NCBI GenBank assembly: GCA_964627605.1
Contig: CAZVGZ010000004.1
Coordinates: 1-64,000 of the forward strand
Direction: 5' to 3'
DNA from: CAZVGZ01 sp964627605
Lineage (GTDB): Bacteria > Latescibacterota > MWCZ01 > CAZVGZ01
DNA length: 64,000 nt
Position numbers and translations under genes: made by a program. Position 1 is the stretch's first letter. Every line of letters begins with the position of its first letter. Under the pieces are notes generated by a model. It saw only the letters and a list, made by a program, of their open reading frames with translations, was not told the origin of the DNA and ran no database searches. Positions 16,514 to 24,955 of the stretch are shown piece after piece.

Positions 16514-17488
16514 CTACGACACGCTGCGTTTGAACCAGTTGGATTCACGAGCGACTGACGCTGTACGTTCTGTGAGTGCTGTCTGTTCCTCCTCGGGCAT
16601 CGGCACAAAGTCGCGGACGACGTCCACCGCTTCCTCAAGCTGAGCGACTGAATCGAACCCGACAATCGCTGTGGTGATCGGCTGGCTCACCGCATACCTC
16701 AGGAGCTGCGCGATGCTGTCTGCCACACCATCACGGATGAGACGCCCCCTAGCGACGATCTTCATCCCGATGATCCCCACATTCCTCTGATTGGCCAGCG
16801 GGGCGGAGTCGGCAAGAAAACTGTGAAAATGGACGTCGGCGGCGTTGGTCGGGATGAGGACCGTATCAAATGGATATGCATTGAGCGCGGCGGCGATCAC
16901 TTCAGGGTGCTTGTGACATGTTGCGCCGATATTTTTCACCATCCCCTGCTCTTTGGCTTCTATAATCGCTTTGAGCGATCCGTTGTCCGGGTCAAACCGA
17001 CGCTCGATGTCGGACTTACCCCCAAGATTGTGGATCTGCATCAGGTCCACATGGTCGGTCTGGAGATTGGTGAGCGTCGTCTCAATGCTGCGTTTGGCTT
17101 CGTCATAGGTCTTGTAGTGGGTTTTTGACGCCAGAAACACTTCGCTTCGCCTGGTGGCGATCACCGGGCCGTAGTACTCCTCGCTGGGGCCATACATTCT
17201 GGCGGTGTCGCAGTAGGTTATCCCCAGATCGATAGCTCTGTTGATTATCTCCCGAGCGAGATCGGGATTGCCGTCCTCTTCCAACGCGCCTTCGCCACCC
17301 AAGCCGAGGATGGAGACCTTCTGCATCGTCTTGCCTAGCACGCGCGTGGGCAGATCAGTGGCGAGCCCACCTTCCATGGCTTGTTCAGGTATTTTGGTGA
17401 GCGCATCGGTAGGATTGGTAGCCATGACGGCGGCGCCTGATGCGGCCAATCCGAGGAATTTCCGTCGGCTTATTCTATGGTCAGACAT
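16514..17488 (-). CDS. Tat-exported aldo/keto reductase
   Basis: A 324-residue AKR with a twin-arginine leader (SRRKFLGLAASGAAV) at residues 6-20, so it is probably exported folded with its cofactor. The tetrad is intact: Asp and Tyr in 'YCDTARMYGPSEEYYG', Lys in 'FLASKTHYKTY', His in 'LMQIHNLGG'. Its substrate is unknown. The C-terminus includes 'QPITTAIVGFDSVAQLEEA', the usual AKR tail. The start at 17488 follows AGAGGTG and overlaps the end of the upstream lipoprotein gene by 19 bases, pointing to a cotranscribed lipoprotein-AKR-AKR unit. Confidence 0.86.
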   Translation of the reverse strand: MSDHRISRRKFLGLAASGAAVMATNPTDALTKIPEQAMEGGLATDLPTRVLGKTMQKVSILGLGGEGALEEDGNPDLAREIINRAIDLGITYCDTARMYGPSEEYYGPVIATRRSEVFLASKTHYKTYDEAKRSIETTLTNLQTDHVDLMQIHNLGGKSDIERRFDPDNGSLKAIIEAKEQGMVKNIGATCHKHPEVIAAALNAYPFDTVLIPTNAADVHFHSFLADSAPLANQRNVGIIGMKIVARGRLIRDGVADSIAQLLRYAVSQPITTAIVGFDSVAQLEEAVDVVRDFVPMPEEEQTALTERTASVARESNWFKRSVS

Positions 17489-18612
17489 GGTAGTTCACCT
17501 CTTTTTATGGGTGTCTCTTCCAACGTCCAAGACCGGCCCTGGTGGGCTACAAAATAGAGACTTACACTGCTGTCACTGTTTTTGACCAGTTGCGGTTCGA
17601 AGCTCTGTTTACCGGGTGGCGTCATTGCGCATGGGGTCGTCCAGTTGGAGCCTCGATCCTTTCGCGAGTACCAGACATGCGATGCGGGATCAAGCGCTAT
17701 CTCAGGGATATCTCCAGCCTGGTATGCCAGGTGGACGGTGCCGTCGCCATCCACCACGATCGTGGGGTCTCCTGGCCAATCGACGTTTGCTGATACAGTG
17801 TCGATTACTCCCCACGATCCGCCAGTCCGAACGCGATACATCACCGTAGATTTGGGCTCCCAACGGCCATCGGTCGCCCACGCGGCGACATGAATCGATC
17901 CATCTGGCCCCAACGCTGCCACAGGGGCGTCATCCAGCCAACCTGTCGCCACAATCAGCGAATCACTAGCGTCACCTGTCAGCGAGGCGATGGCGATGTC
18001 TTTGGTATCTGGTGTCTTGGATGTGGCCCAGACGACAATGTCGCGGTGTGCATGGGGGCGAGCGTCGGCGAACGATTCTGTTCCCACAAGTAGAGGAGGC
18101 GTCCAACCACTCGATGAAAGATCGGTTCTCACCAGGTCGTTTTGAGCGATATATAGAGCCGAGACGGAGTTGCCAAACACTGTAATAGTTGGAGTGTTGC
18201 CACCACCGGTCGTCTCTGATATGTCGACAAGTTCTGACCACGAACTCTCAAGCTTTCGGTAGATAACTCCAGGAGTTTGCCCTGCGCCACCATTCGACTC
18301 ATATACCAGGTGGACCCCGCCTTTTGCGTCAGCCACAATCGACGGCCTTCGGGCAGATTTTCCGAGATCGCGTGGAGGCGACCATGCGCCACTGAGAGAT
18401 TTCGATGTGTAGATAAGTGCGCTGTGAGCGTTGGACTTCTCGACGTAGGCCAGATGTGTCCTGCCGTCAGGAGTGACTGTGGCCGATATGTCGATAATTC
18501 TGTATTGACTCTGCGCCACAGCAGTCGGGTCGGTGGTGCTGTTGGCAGCACACCCGGCTACAGACACGGCCATCAGATATCGCGCCGCAGAATACATAAA
18601 AGACCTCTTCAT
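17470..18612 (-). CDS. Lipoprotein with sialidase/BNR-type beta-propeller
   Basis: A 380-residue protein with a lipoprotein signal ending in the lipobox 'VSVAGC' near residue 21. The mature part consists of repeated blades of the form 'P.ivvD..G.vHlaYq...' ('PSIVADAKGGVHLVYESNG', 'PTIVVDGDGTVHLAYQAGD'), as in exo-sialidase or BNR-like propellers. No sialidase Arg triad was identified, so binding rather than hydrolysis is possible. It sits at the head of the AKR operon. The gene is divergent from the TPR pseudogene, with about 150 bases between the starts. Confidence 0.72.
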   Translation of the reverse strand: MKRSFMYSAARYLMAVSVAGCAANSTTDPTAVAQSQYRIIDISATVTPDGRTHLAYVEKSNAHSALIYTSKSLSGAWSPPRDLGKSARRPSIVADAKGGVHLVYESNGGAGQTPGVIYRKLESSWSELVDISETTGGGNTPTITVFGNSVSALYIAQNDLVRTDLSSSGWTPPLLVGTESFADARPHAHRDIVVWATSKTPDTKDIAIASLTGDASDSLIVATGWLDDAPVAALGPDGSIHVAAWATDGRWEPKSTVMYRVRTGGSWGVIDTVSANVDWPGDPTIVVDGDGTVHLAYQAGDIPEIALDPASHVWYSRKDRGSNWTTPCAMTPPGKQSFEPQLVKNSDSSVSLYFVAHQGRSWTLEETPIKRGELPCLTIE

Positions 18613-18762
18613 TGGGGATAATACTTGAAATTAGTTTCTCTGAGCCTGGGAGTCAAAGGATTCCTGATGTCAAAACCCGACGGTTCGTTGTCACATCAGC
18701 GGCAAACTCCTATTGTTAATTGTGAGGGATCACAGGCCTGTATTCTGGTCTTTGGAAGGGCA

Positions 18763-19725
18763 ATGCGTAGTCTGATCGGCACCCACGCGGTTGCCGTGGC
18801 GCTGCTGGTACTTTTTTCTAATGTTTCAGGAGATGAGGCGGCGGCGCGCGATCTGACCCAGCGAGGCAAAGAGGCGCAGGAGGCTGGGCATGGAGTTAGA
18901 GCGGCGGAGTTCTTTCGCCAGGCGGTTGTAGCACATACGGCGCACGCGCCTGCCTACGACTGTGCTGCTGCGCTTGCCTACGCCGACGGCGCATACGCCA
19001 CGGCTGAGCTGTACGACCGGCCGCTGCTCAGCCTATGGGCCGACTCAGCCAGGGTGGTGATGCGGTTCGGATTGACCCTGTCGCAGCTCAATCGCCAGGA
19101 AGATGCCTTTTTTATCTCGAACGCGCCGCCAGGCTCGATTCGACATCGGCGGTGGCCTGGAACAACCTTGGCCTGGTCTATCGAAAGCTGCGACGACACT
19201 AGGAGGCTGTTGACCTCTACCGACGTGCGACCACTCTTGATCCTGGCAACGTGGACGCATGGTACAACCTCGGCACCGGACTGATGAGGTTGGTGAGTTC
19301 ACTATCGAAAGAGGCCGCAGATTCACTCAACCTGATGGCAGACGCTGAAGCGGCATACCAGAAGGCGCTGTCACTGGAACCAGAACATCCCCGCTCGCTT
19401 CATGGCATGGGGGTGATTCTCAAGACAGAGCGGCGGTATGATGAAGCTATCGACTATCTGGGGCAGGCGATAGAGCACGACCCGGCCTTCCTGCACGCTC
19501 ACTACACACTGGGTCTTATATATGGCGCCCAGGGGCGATATCCCGATGCGATCACCACCCACATGAACGCCCTGGCGGTTGACAGAAACTTCTCGCAGGC
19601 ACGTTATGCGTTGGAGGTCACCTACAATCATGCGTCACCAGTGGGGTCATGCCCAGGCGCACTACGACACCCTCGCTCAGAGCGGGTCTCCGTTAGCTGT
19701 CAAACTCCGCAAGCTCCTTCAATAG
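18763..19725 (+). pseudogene. Secreted TPR-repeat protein, inactivated by two frameshifts and a stop
   Basis: From ATG 18763 (preceded by GGAAGGG) a signal peptide and TPR helices read well to about 19107. At a T6 run (19108-19113) the frame changes; one extra T would restore 'YLERAARLDSTSAVAWNNLGLVYRK'. In the new frame a TAG at 19200-19202 interrupts 'LRRH-EAVDLYRRA'. TPR motifs then continue ('AWYNLGTGL', 'HARYTLGLIYGAQGRYPDAI' like text), and a third frame is needed from about 19630 ('HAQAHYDTLAQSG') to a natural TAG at 19723-19725. Three separate lesions make a single sequencing error an unlikely explanation. Confidence 0.78.
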
Positions 19726-19806
19726 CCCGGTCTGATGTTCTGGCGGATGTGCGTGCAGAGGATTTCGTCGTAACTTTAGTGGTCACCACCAGATGGAGCT
19801 GAAGGG

Positions 19807-20505
19807 GTGCCTGGTAAGCTCTACATTGTCAGCACTCCCATCGGCAACTTGGGCGACATCACTGAGCGCGCCAAGGAAGTTTTAGGAAATGTCGATCTGG
19901 TGGCTGCGGAGGATACCAGGCGCACAGGGCGACTTCTGAAACTGGTCGGGGCTGAAACGCGACTTCTTAGCTATCACGATCACAACAAAGAGCGGCGGGT
20001 GCCCCAAATTGTCGAAACGCTGCTTGATGATCGCGATGTCGCGCTGGTCACCGATGCTGGTACACCGCTGATCTCAGATCCAGGCTACAGAATAGTCGAA
20101 GCTGCCATTGAGGCGGAATGCTTCGTGACAGCGATACCAGGGCCTTCTGCGTGTTTGGCGGCGCTGGTGGTATCCGGGCTTCCCACTGACCGGTTCGTAT
20201 TTGAGGGATACCTACCCAAAAAACCAGGACGACGGGGCAAGCGGGTTGAGGAGCTTGGTCGGGAAATCAGAACGTTGGTGCTGTATGAGACTCCTCATCG
20301 GATCGCTGCGGTGCTTGAAGAGTTGGCCCAGGCGTGGGGAGAGCGAAGGGCGTCAGTCTCCAGAGAACTAACCAAGAAATTTGAGGAGACAATCAGGGGC
20401 ACACTGCCTGAGTTGGCGCTACATTGGCAAAATAAGAGACCTCAAGGTGAGTTCGTGCTTGTCGTAGAAGGACTAAGGCGACAAGACGACAACGAAAGCG
20501 GTTAA
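19807..20505 (+). CDS. rsmI: 16S rRNA (cytidine-1402-2'-O)-methyltransferase
   Basis: A full-length 232-residue RsmI. It begins 'LYIVSTPIGNLGDITERA', carries 'AAEDTRRTGRLL', 'LVTDAGTPLISDPGYR' and 'AIPGPSACLAAL', and ends in the short C-terminal domain. It methylates C1402 of 16S rRNA with SAM in the decoding centre. The start is GTG 19807; no clear Shine-Dalgarno sequence is seen nearby. Its TAA shares one base with the ATG of the next gene, so translation of the phosphatidyltransferase is probably coupled. Confidence 0.93.
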   Translation: MPGKLYIVSTPIGNLGDITERAKEVLGNVDLVAAEDTRRTGRLLKLVGAETRLLSYHDHNKERRVPQIVETLLDDRDVALVTDAGTPLISDPGYRIVEAAIEAECFVTAIPGPSACLAALVVSGLPTDRFVFEGYLPKKPGRRGKRVEELGREIRTLVLYETPHRIAAVLEELAQAWGERRASVSRELTKKFEETIRGTLPELALHWQNKRPQGEFVLVVEGLRRQDDNESG

Positions 20506-21170
20506 TGTTTTTTTCCAAACTCAAAGCCGGTTTTCAGCTTCTCATAGACCCCATCACCGAGTGGTTTATCGGGAGCAACGCCCATCCCAACACCTTTACG
20601 TTGGTGGGGTTGGTTATCAACTTCTTAGCAGCGTGGCTTTGGTGGGTTGGTTTCTGGACTGCTGGCGCGTGGGCGCTGATTATCGCAGGTATTTGCGACG
20701 TCCTTGACGGTCAGATCGCACGGCGCTCCAAGAGTGGTTCGAAATTTGGGGCGCTTCTTGATTCCACCGGCGACAGGTTCTCTGAAATCGCGGTGTTCTT
20801 CGCGTTGGTTGTGGTATACATGGAGCGGGGATGGATTGGCAGCGCCGCTGGTGTTTTTTTGGCGGCAGCGGGGTCGGTTATGGTCAGCTACGTAAGAGCG
20901 CGGGCTGAGGGTCTGGGATTTGATTGCAGTGTTGGGATGATGCAGCGAGCTGAGAGAATTCTGATACTGTGCGCCGCGGCTATGTTTGGTGAGATGGGTG
21001 GTGCCCCAGCCAAGAATGTCGCCGTGGCGGTCTGGATTATCGCATTTTTCGCTTTTTTCACGGCTTTTCAACGCGTGAAATACATACATGACTTGATCCA
21101 AAACGGTTCGTCCCCCAGCCTACCTCAATCTCAACCATCAAGCGCTCAACCTTCTTCGATAGAAGGTTGA
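20505..21170 (+). CDS. CDP-alcohol phosphatidyltransferase
   Basis: A 221-residue integral membrane enzyme with about six transmembrane helices. The complete family signature is visible: Asp65 and Asp68-Gly69, Ala72-Arg73, Gly82, Asp86 and Asp90, in the DG-x2-AR-x8-G-x3-D-x3-D spacing. It transfers a phosphatidyl group from CDP-diacylglycerol to an alcohol. The sequence resembles archaetidylinositol-phosphate or PgsA-type synthases more than CLS, but the acceptor cannot be fixed. The last dozen codons form a low-complexity Ser/Pro/Gln tail that runs into a strong inverted repeat. Confidence 0.87.
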   Translation: MFFSKLKAGFQLLIDPITEWFIGSNAHPNTFTLVGLVINFLAAWLWWVGFWTAGAWALIIAGICDVLDGQIARRSKSGSKFGALLDSTGDRFSEIAVFFALVVVYMERGWIGSAAGVFLAAAGSVMVSYVRARAEGLGFDCSVGMMQRAERILILCAAAMFGEMGGAPAKNVAVAVWIIAFFAFFTAFQRVKYIHDLIQNGSSPSLPQSQPSSAQPSSIEG

Positions 21171-21174
21171 GCGC
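21142..21174. terminator. Perfect 14-bp stem-loop at gene end
   Basis: GCGCTCAACCTTCT (21142-21155) and its exact inverse complement (21161-21174) flank a 5-base loop. The structure overlaps the last codons and stop of the phosphatidyltransferase gene. No T run follows on either strand, so it may act as a Rho-assisted terminator or a 3'-end stabiliser. Confidence 0.6.
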
Positions 21175-21227
21175 CCACCACTCGTGTAGCCTCCCCCCAA
21201 AAACGCGTCTGATACCAGGGAATCATC

Positions 21228-22550
21228 GTGACGCGAACACTGCACAAGTGCCTGATCACCGCCCTCGCTCTTCTCATTTGGGGTGCAGCGATCTATGTTG
21301 GCCCGGCGGTCTGGCGACGTTTCTACTCCTTCGGTCGTACCAGAACGCAGATTGAAGCTCTTTCTGCCAAATTCGTCACTGTCAAGAAGGATATGGGCTA
21401 TCGCCAGGTCCGGTGCGTGCTGCACAACCACTCATTCTGGTCGCACGACAGCGATGGGCACTTAGGTGAACTGACCGCAGCCGCCAAAGCAGTCGGAGTT
21501 GAAGCGGTGTTTCTCACCGACCATCCGAAAAAAACCAAAGAGAGATATCCACGAGGGATCGTCGGCACTCACGATGGCGTTCTGTTCGTCGGTGGAGCGG
21601 AGAGGAGAGGGCTGCTGGTTTGGGGTGCCCCGGCGGTCGTCGACTGGTCGCTGCCGCTGGATGAGTTTATACAGACACTCAAAGACAGCGGCGCGGTTGT
21701 GTTCTATGCCCACAGCGAAAAGCCGCACGAGTGGGACAACGCTAACTACGATGGTATGGAGATATACAACATTCATACCGATCTCAAAGATGAGTCTTTT
21801 TTGGGACTTCTGCCTGACGCGGTGATGAGCGTCGCCAAATATCCGCAGTTGGTGTACCGAAGGATATTCGACCGACCTGACTCCATCCTCAAGCGGTGGG
21901 AGCGGTTAAACAGTAAACGCCCGGCTGTGGGGATAGCAGCAAACGACGCGCACCGTAATCAGGGCATTATCCTCACTGTCGATTCGCTGGGAACGCCGAT
22001 CTTAAAAGACACCGGCGGCCATGGGATCACTCGGTTTGATGGAGCTCTATCACAGACCCTCATAGACATGGCATTTGGTCCGACAACCCCAGGTCAGGAG
22101 CTTTTTCGGTGGGAGATCGACCGATATGAGAGCAGTATGGGGTTCGTCAATACGTATCTTCTGATCCCCAAGGGCTCTCCGGTCACGGAACAAAGGCTGT
22201 TGAGAGCGCTCAAACGCGGACGGGCGTTTGTCGCGTTTGAGTCGTTGGCGCCAGCCAGAGGTTTTGTTTTTGGAGCGATGATGGTCGATTCGGTCCTAGC
22301 GGTGATGGGCGACAGCGTGATGTGGCGTCCAGGGCTTATACTTCGCGCCGAGACGCCTGTACCGGCTCAGATCACGATTCACTCGTCTGTGCCATCACAG
22401 AGTTTTGTTGGGGAGGTGGGCCGAAGCGCGACAATATCTCAACTGGCCACTGGGATGTACTGGGTCGAGGCGTCGGTGAGTGTTGGCGGTGACAGTATTC
22501 CATGGATTATCAGCAACCCCATATATGTCTACTCAGAGTCACCGAATTAG
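21228..22550 (+). CDS. Membrane-anchored PHP-domain metallophosphoesterase-like protein
   Basis: The 440-residue protein starts (GTG 21228) with one N-terminal membrane segment (about residues 8-28). A PHP domain follows: 'LHNHSFWSHDS' supplies the first metal His pair, 'VFLTDHPKK' the second, 'VVFYAHSEKPHEW' the third, and 'GIAANDAHRN' the last Asp-His. Residues about 330-440 look like a beta-sandwich, probably accessory. PHP proteins hydrolyse phosphoesters (histidinol phosphate, nucleotides or sugar phosphates); the substrate here is unknown. The anchor would place the catalytic domain in the periplasm. Confidence 0.8.
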   Translation: MTRTLHKCLITALALLIWGAAIYVGPAVWRRFYSFGRTRTQIEALSAKFVTVKKDMGYRQVRCVLHNHSFWSHDSDGHLGELTAAAKAVGVEAVFLTDHPKKTKERYPRGIVGTHDGVLFVGGAERRGLLVWGAPAVVDWSLPLDEFIQTLKDSGAVVFYAHSEKPHEWDNANYDGMEIYNIHTDLKDESFLGLLPDAVMSVAKYPQLVYRRIFDRPDSILKRWERLNSKRPAVGIAANDAHRNQGIILTVDSLGTPILKDTGGHGITRFDGALSQTLIDMAFGPTTPGQELFRWEIDRYESSMGFVNTYLLIPKGSPVTEQRLLRALKRGRAFVAFESLAPARGFVFGAMMVDSVLAVMGDSVMWRPGLILRAETPVPAQITIHSSVPSQSFVGEVGRSATISQLATGMYWVEASVSVGGDSIPWIISNPIYVYSESPN

Positions 22551-22591
22551 TCGTTAGAAATCGCCGGAACATCTGGGAGCAAGAAGGATAG

Positions 22592-23746
22592 ATGAGCGAA
22601 CATGGAAAAAGCGCGAATGGGAAAGGCACGAAGTGCCCCTCCGAATGTTGGATTACCAGCGATCCACAGACACGCGTGCGTGTCTGGCGTATCACGAATG
22701 ATGAAACGATCAACCACAACCTCTACTTCCTGACATCGTCGTTCACGCCTGATCAGTCGCGTCTGGTGTTTACGTCATACAGGTCTGGATCGGCGAACTT
22801 TCATGCTGCGTTGTTCCCGGACGGGGAGATCGTGCAGCTGACTGAAGGCGAGGGCGTTCACGGATACTCAGGCGTCATCGACCACGGCGGTGAGCGTCTT
22901 TTCTACACCCGTGGGAATAGGGTCTCATCAGTGGACTTGGAGTCGCTTGAAGAGCGTGATCTGGCTCAGTTTGAAGATGGGCAGCTAGGTGAGGTGAGCC
23001 TGTCTGGCGATGGCTGTTTCCTGGTGTCGGCGATGAAACGCGGTGGGAGTTCTTACCTGGTTGTGGTGAATACCGACGGCTCAGGCGAGCAGGAGGTTTT
23101 TGAATGCGAGCGGACGATTATCCATCCGCAGTTTCATCCTAAGGACTCTGATCTCATTGAGTTTGCCCAAGACCCGGCACCGCGCATGTGGACTGTTAAG
23201 CGCGACGGCTCGGACCTTATCTGCCTTTGGGACCACGACAATAGCGAGTTCTTGGTCCATGAGACCTTTTTGGATGGTGACAGCTCTGACCTGATCGTCA
23301 CCCGCTGGCCCTACGCGCTCCAACGATTTGACATCGCCACTAAGAAGATGAGCTCCATAGCTGATTTCAACGCCTGGCACATCGCGTCCAATAAGGACGG
23401 CACCAAAGTTCTTTGCGACACAGTACATCCTGACATCGGACTGCAACTCGTGGACACCCTGGACGGCTCAATGCTGACGGTCTGCCATCCCGATTCGTCA
23501 TCAAGTGGCAATCAGTGGTTGACGGACAGGTACGCTCTGGCTGAGGATTTTGCGGCTGCTGCGGCGCAGGGATCGACTGACGACCACAAAACGGCGCTGA
23601 GTTGGATGGAGATGAAAACCGACACGGTCTACGGTCCGCAGTGGACCCACCCGCACCCTTCATTCAGCCCAGATGAGACGATGGTGGTCTACACATCAGA
23701 TGTTACCGGACACCCGCAGGTCTACGTGGCTGAAATCCCGGAGTAG
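22592..23746 (+). CDS. ogl: Oligogalacturonate lyase-like seven-bladed propeller (PL22)
   Basis: A 384-residue WD40/TolB-like propeller. The N-terminus ('KGTKCPSECWITSDPQT') and 'HNLYFLTSSFTPDQSRLVF' match the opening of PL22 lyases; the central 'IHPQFHPKDSDLIEFAQD' and C-terminal 'THPHPSFSPDETMVVYTSD' supply the His residues that bind Mn in this family. It would cleave unsaturated digalacturonate by beta-elimination in the cytosol. No signal peptide is present. The start ATG 22592 follows AAGGA closely. Two short perfect hairpins lie in its first 30 codons. Many environmental PL22-like paralogues have no tested substrate. Confidence 0.78.
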   Translation: MSEHGKSANGKGTKCPSECWITSDPQTRVRVWRITNDETINHNLYFLTSSFTPDQSRLVFTSYRSGSANFHAALFPDGEIVQLTEGEGVHGYSGVIDHGGERLFYTRGNRVSSVDLESLEERDLAQFEDGQLGEVSLSGDGCFLVSAMKRGGSSYLVVVNTDGSGEQEVFECERTIIHPQFHPKDSDLIEFAQDPAPRMWTVKRDGSDLICLWDHDNSEFLVHETFLDGDSSDLIVTRWPYALQRFDIATKKMSSIADFNAWHIASNKDGTKVLCDTVHPDIGLQLVDTLDGSMLTVCHPDSSSSGNQWLTDRYALAEDFAAAAAQGSTDDHKTALSWMEMKTDTVYGPQWTHPHPSFSPDETMVVYTSDVTGHPQVYVAEIPE

Positions 23747-23753
23747 ATTTCAC

Positions 23754-24834
23754 CTACTTCATCGGTTCGTCGACCCACTCCATCCACCTTCCGTGGGAGT
23801 CACAGTCGGCTTGGTGGCGAGTGGTTTTGACGCCGGACTCAAACGCTGAGAGTTCCACCCGCCCATCTTCATCGTGGAGCCAGTGGATGTTGTTCTCTGC
23901 GCCGTATTCGGTCACCAGATCCTCTATCTGCTCCATGGTGCTTGCTGGGTAGCGGTGCGAAAGGTCGGTGTGATAGATGCAGATCGCCGAGTTTTCGGGT
24001 ATCAGCATAAGCAGGTTGGACAGCATGGCGACCGGATCGCCCTCGACTACCTCAGGCGAGTCACCCTGAGGTACTTCGCACGCCGTCGCCAGCAGATCGG
24101 CATGGTCGCGGCGCTCAGGCCACACCATCGATCTTAGCCACAGGACCTCGTCAGGGTCGGAAACGTCAATAGGAAACTCGTCCACTCCTGCGCGAAAGGT
24201 GACCTGTGGAAATCGGAACGGGATTCTTGGCAGGCCGGAACCCCTGAATCGAGTCATGATCTGTGCCGGGGAGCGCAGATCACCGAACCGCTGCCCCGCT
24301 CCATAAAGATACCCTTATCGATCCCAGATGAGCGCGAGTCCCGCCACCGCACCTAACTCAATAAGCGCCAGGGGGTACCCCCTACCTTTCTCGGCGACCA
24401 TTCCAAACGCCAGGAGGAGATAGGAGCCACGCCTTACACCGGACACACCGACGTACCTGGTGGAGATGAACTTCTCAATCGAGTCGCGACGCTCCAAACA
24501 AAAAGACTTGAAAATAGGGACCGGGTCCCCCTCGCCGTGGGCATCGTGCGAGAGGCTGGCGTGGTAGCCTGAGATCGAATGCTGAGTGCCTTGAAGAAGT
24601 AGATAGTGCGTCGAGCAGCATCGGTACACGCTCGCTAGGCGGTGCTGCGGTGCACAACGAAAGAATTTCCTGGTCGTCGGCGACTCCCATAGCAAGCTTT
24701 TCGTAGAGCGGCGACGCGCCGTGAAAGATGTCCGTCGAATACGACCTGAACTGTTCAGCCAGTCGCCCAATCTGATCTGCACCGATACCGTCGCCCATTA
24801 TTTCTCCAAAAGTCTTCGACTTCTTCTTTTTCAA
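23754..24834 (-). pseudogene. DUF2332-family gene, broken by a frameshift and an ochre codon
   Basis: DUF2332 proteins are about 350 residues long with unknown function. Here the N-terminal part ('LAEQFRSYSTDIFHGASPLY', 'PPSERVPMLLDAL') reads in one frame from 24834, then switches near 24605 to another frame that supplies 'THYLLLQGTQHSISGYHASL' and 'LALIELGAVAGLALIWDR'. A TAA at 24315-24317 sits where the family has a Tyr. After it, in the same frame, the C-terminal part resumes ('RSPAQIMTRFRGSGLP', 'FPIDVSDPDEVLWLRSMVWP') to 23754. One indel plus one nonsense substitution indicate decay. Confidence 0.75.
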
Positions 24835-24955
24835 GTGATAGCGATATGGCTCTTTGATTTACCCGCTGCCAACCGAGCGGCAGCGGCACCTAGTCTGTGT
24901 CACCTTCAGTTTCCGAACGGTTGTTGAGCTGCCACAGAAAACCTCGCGGCGGAGC

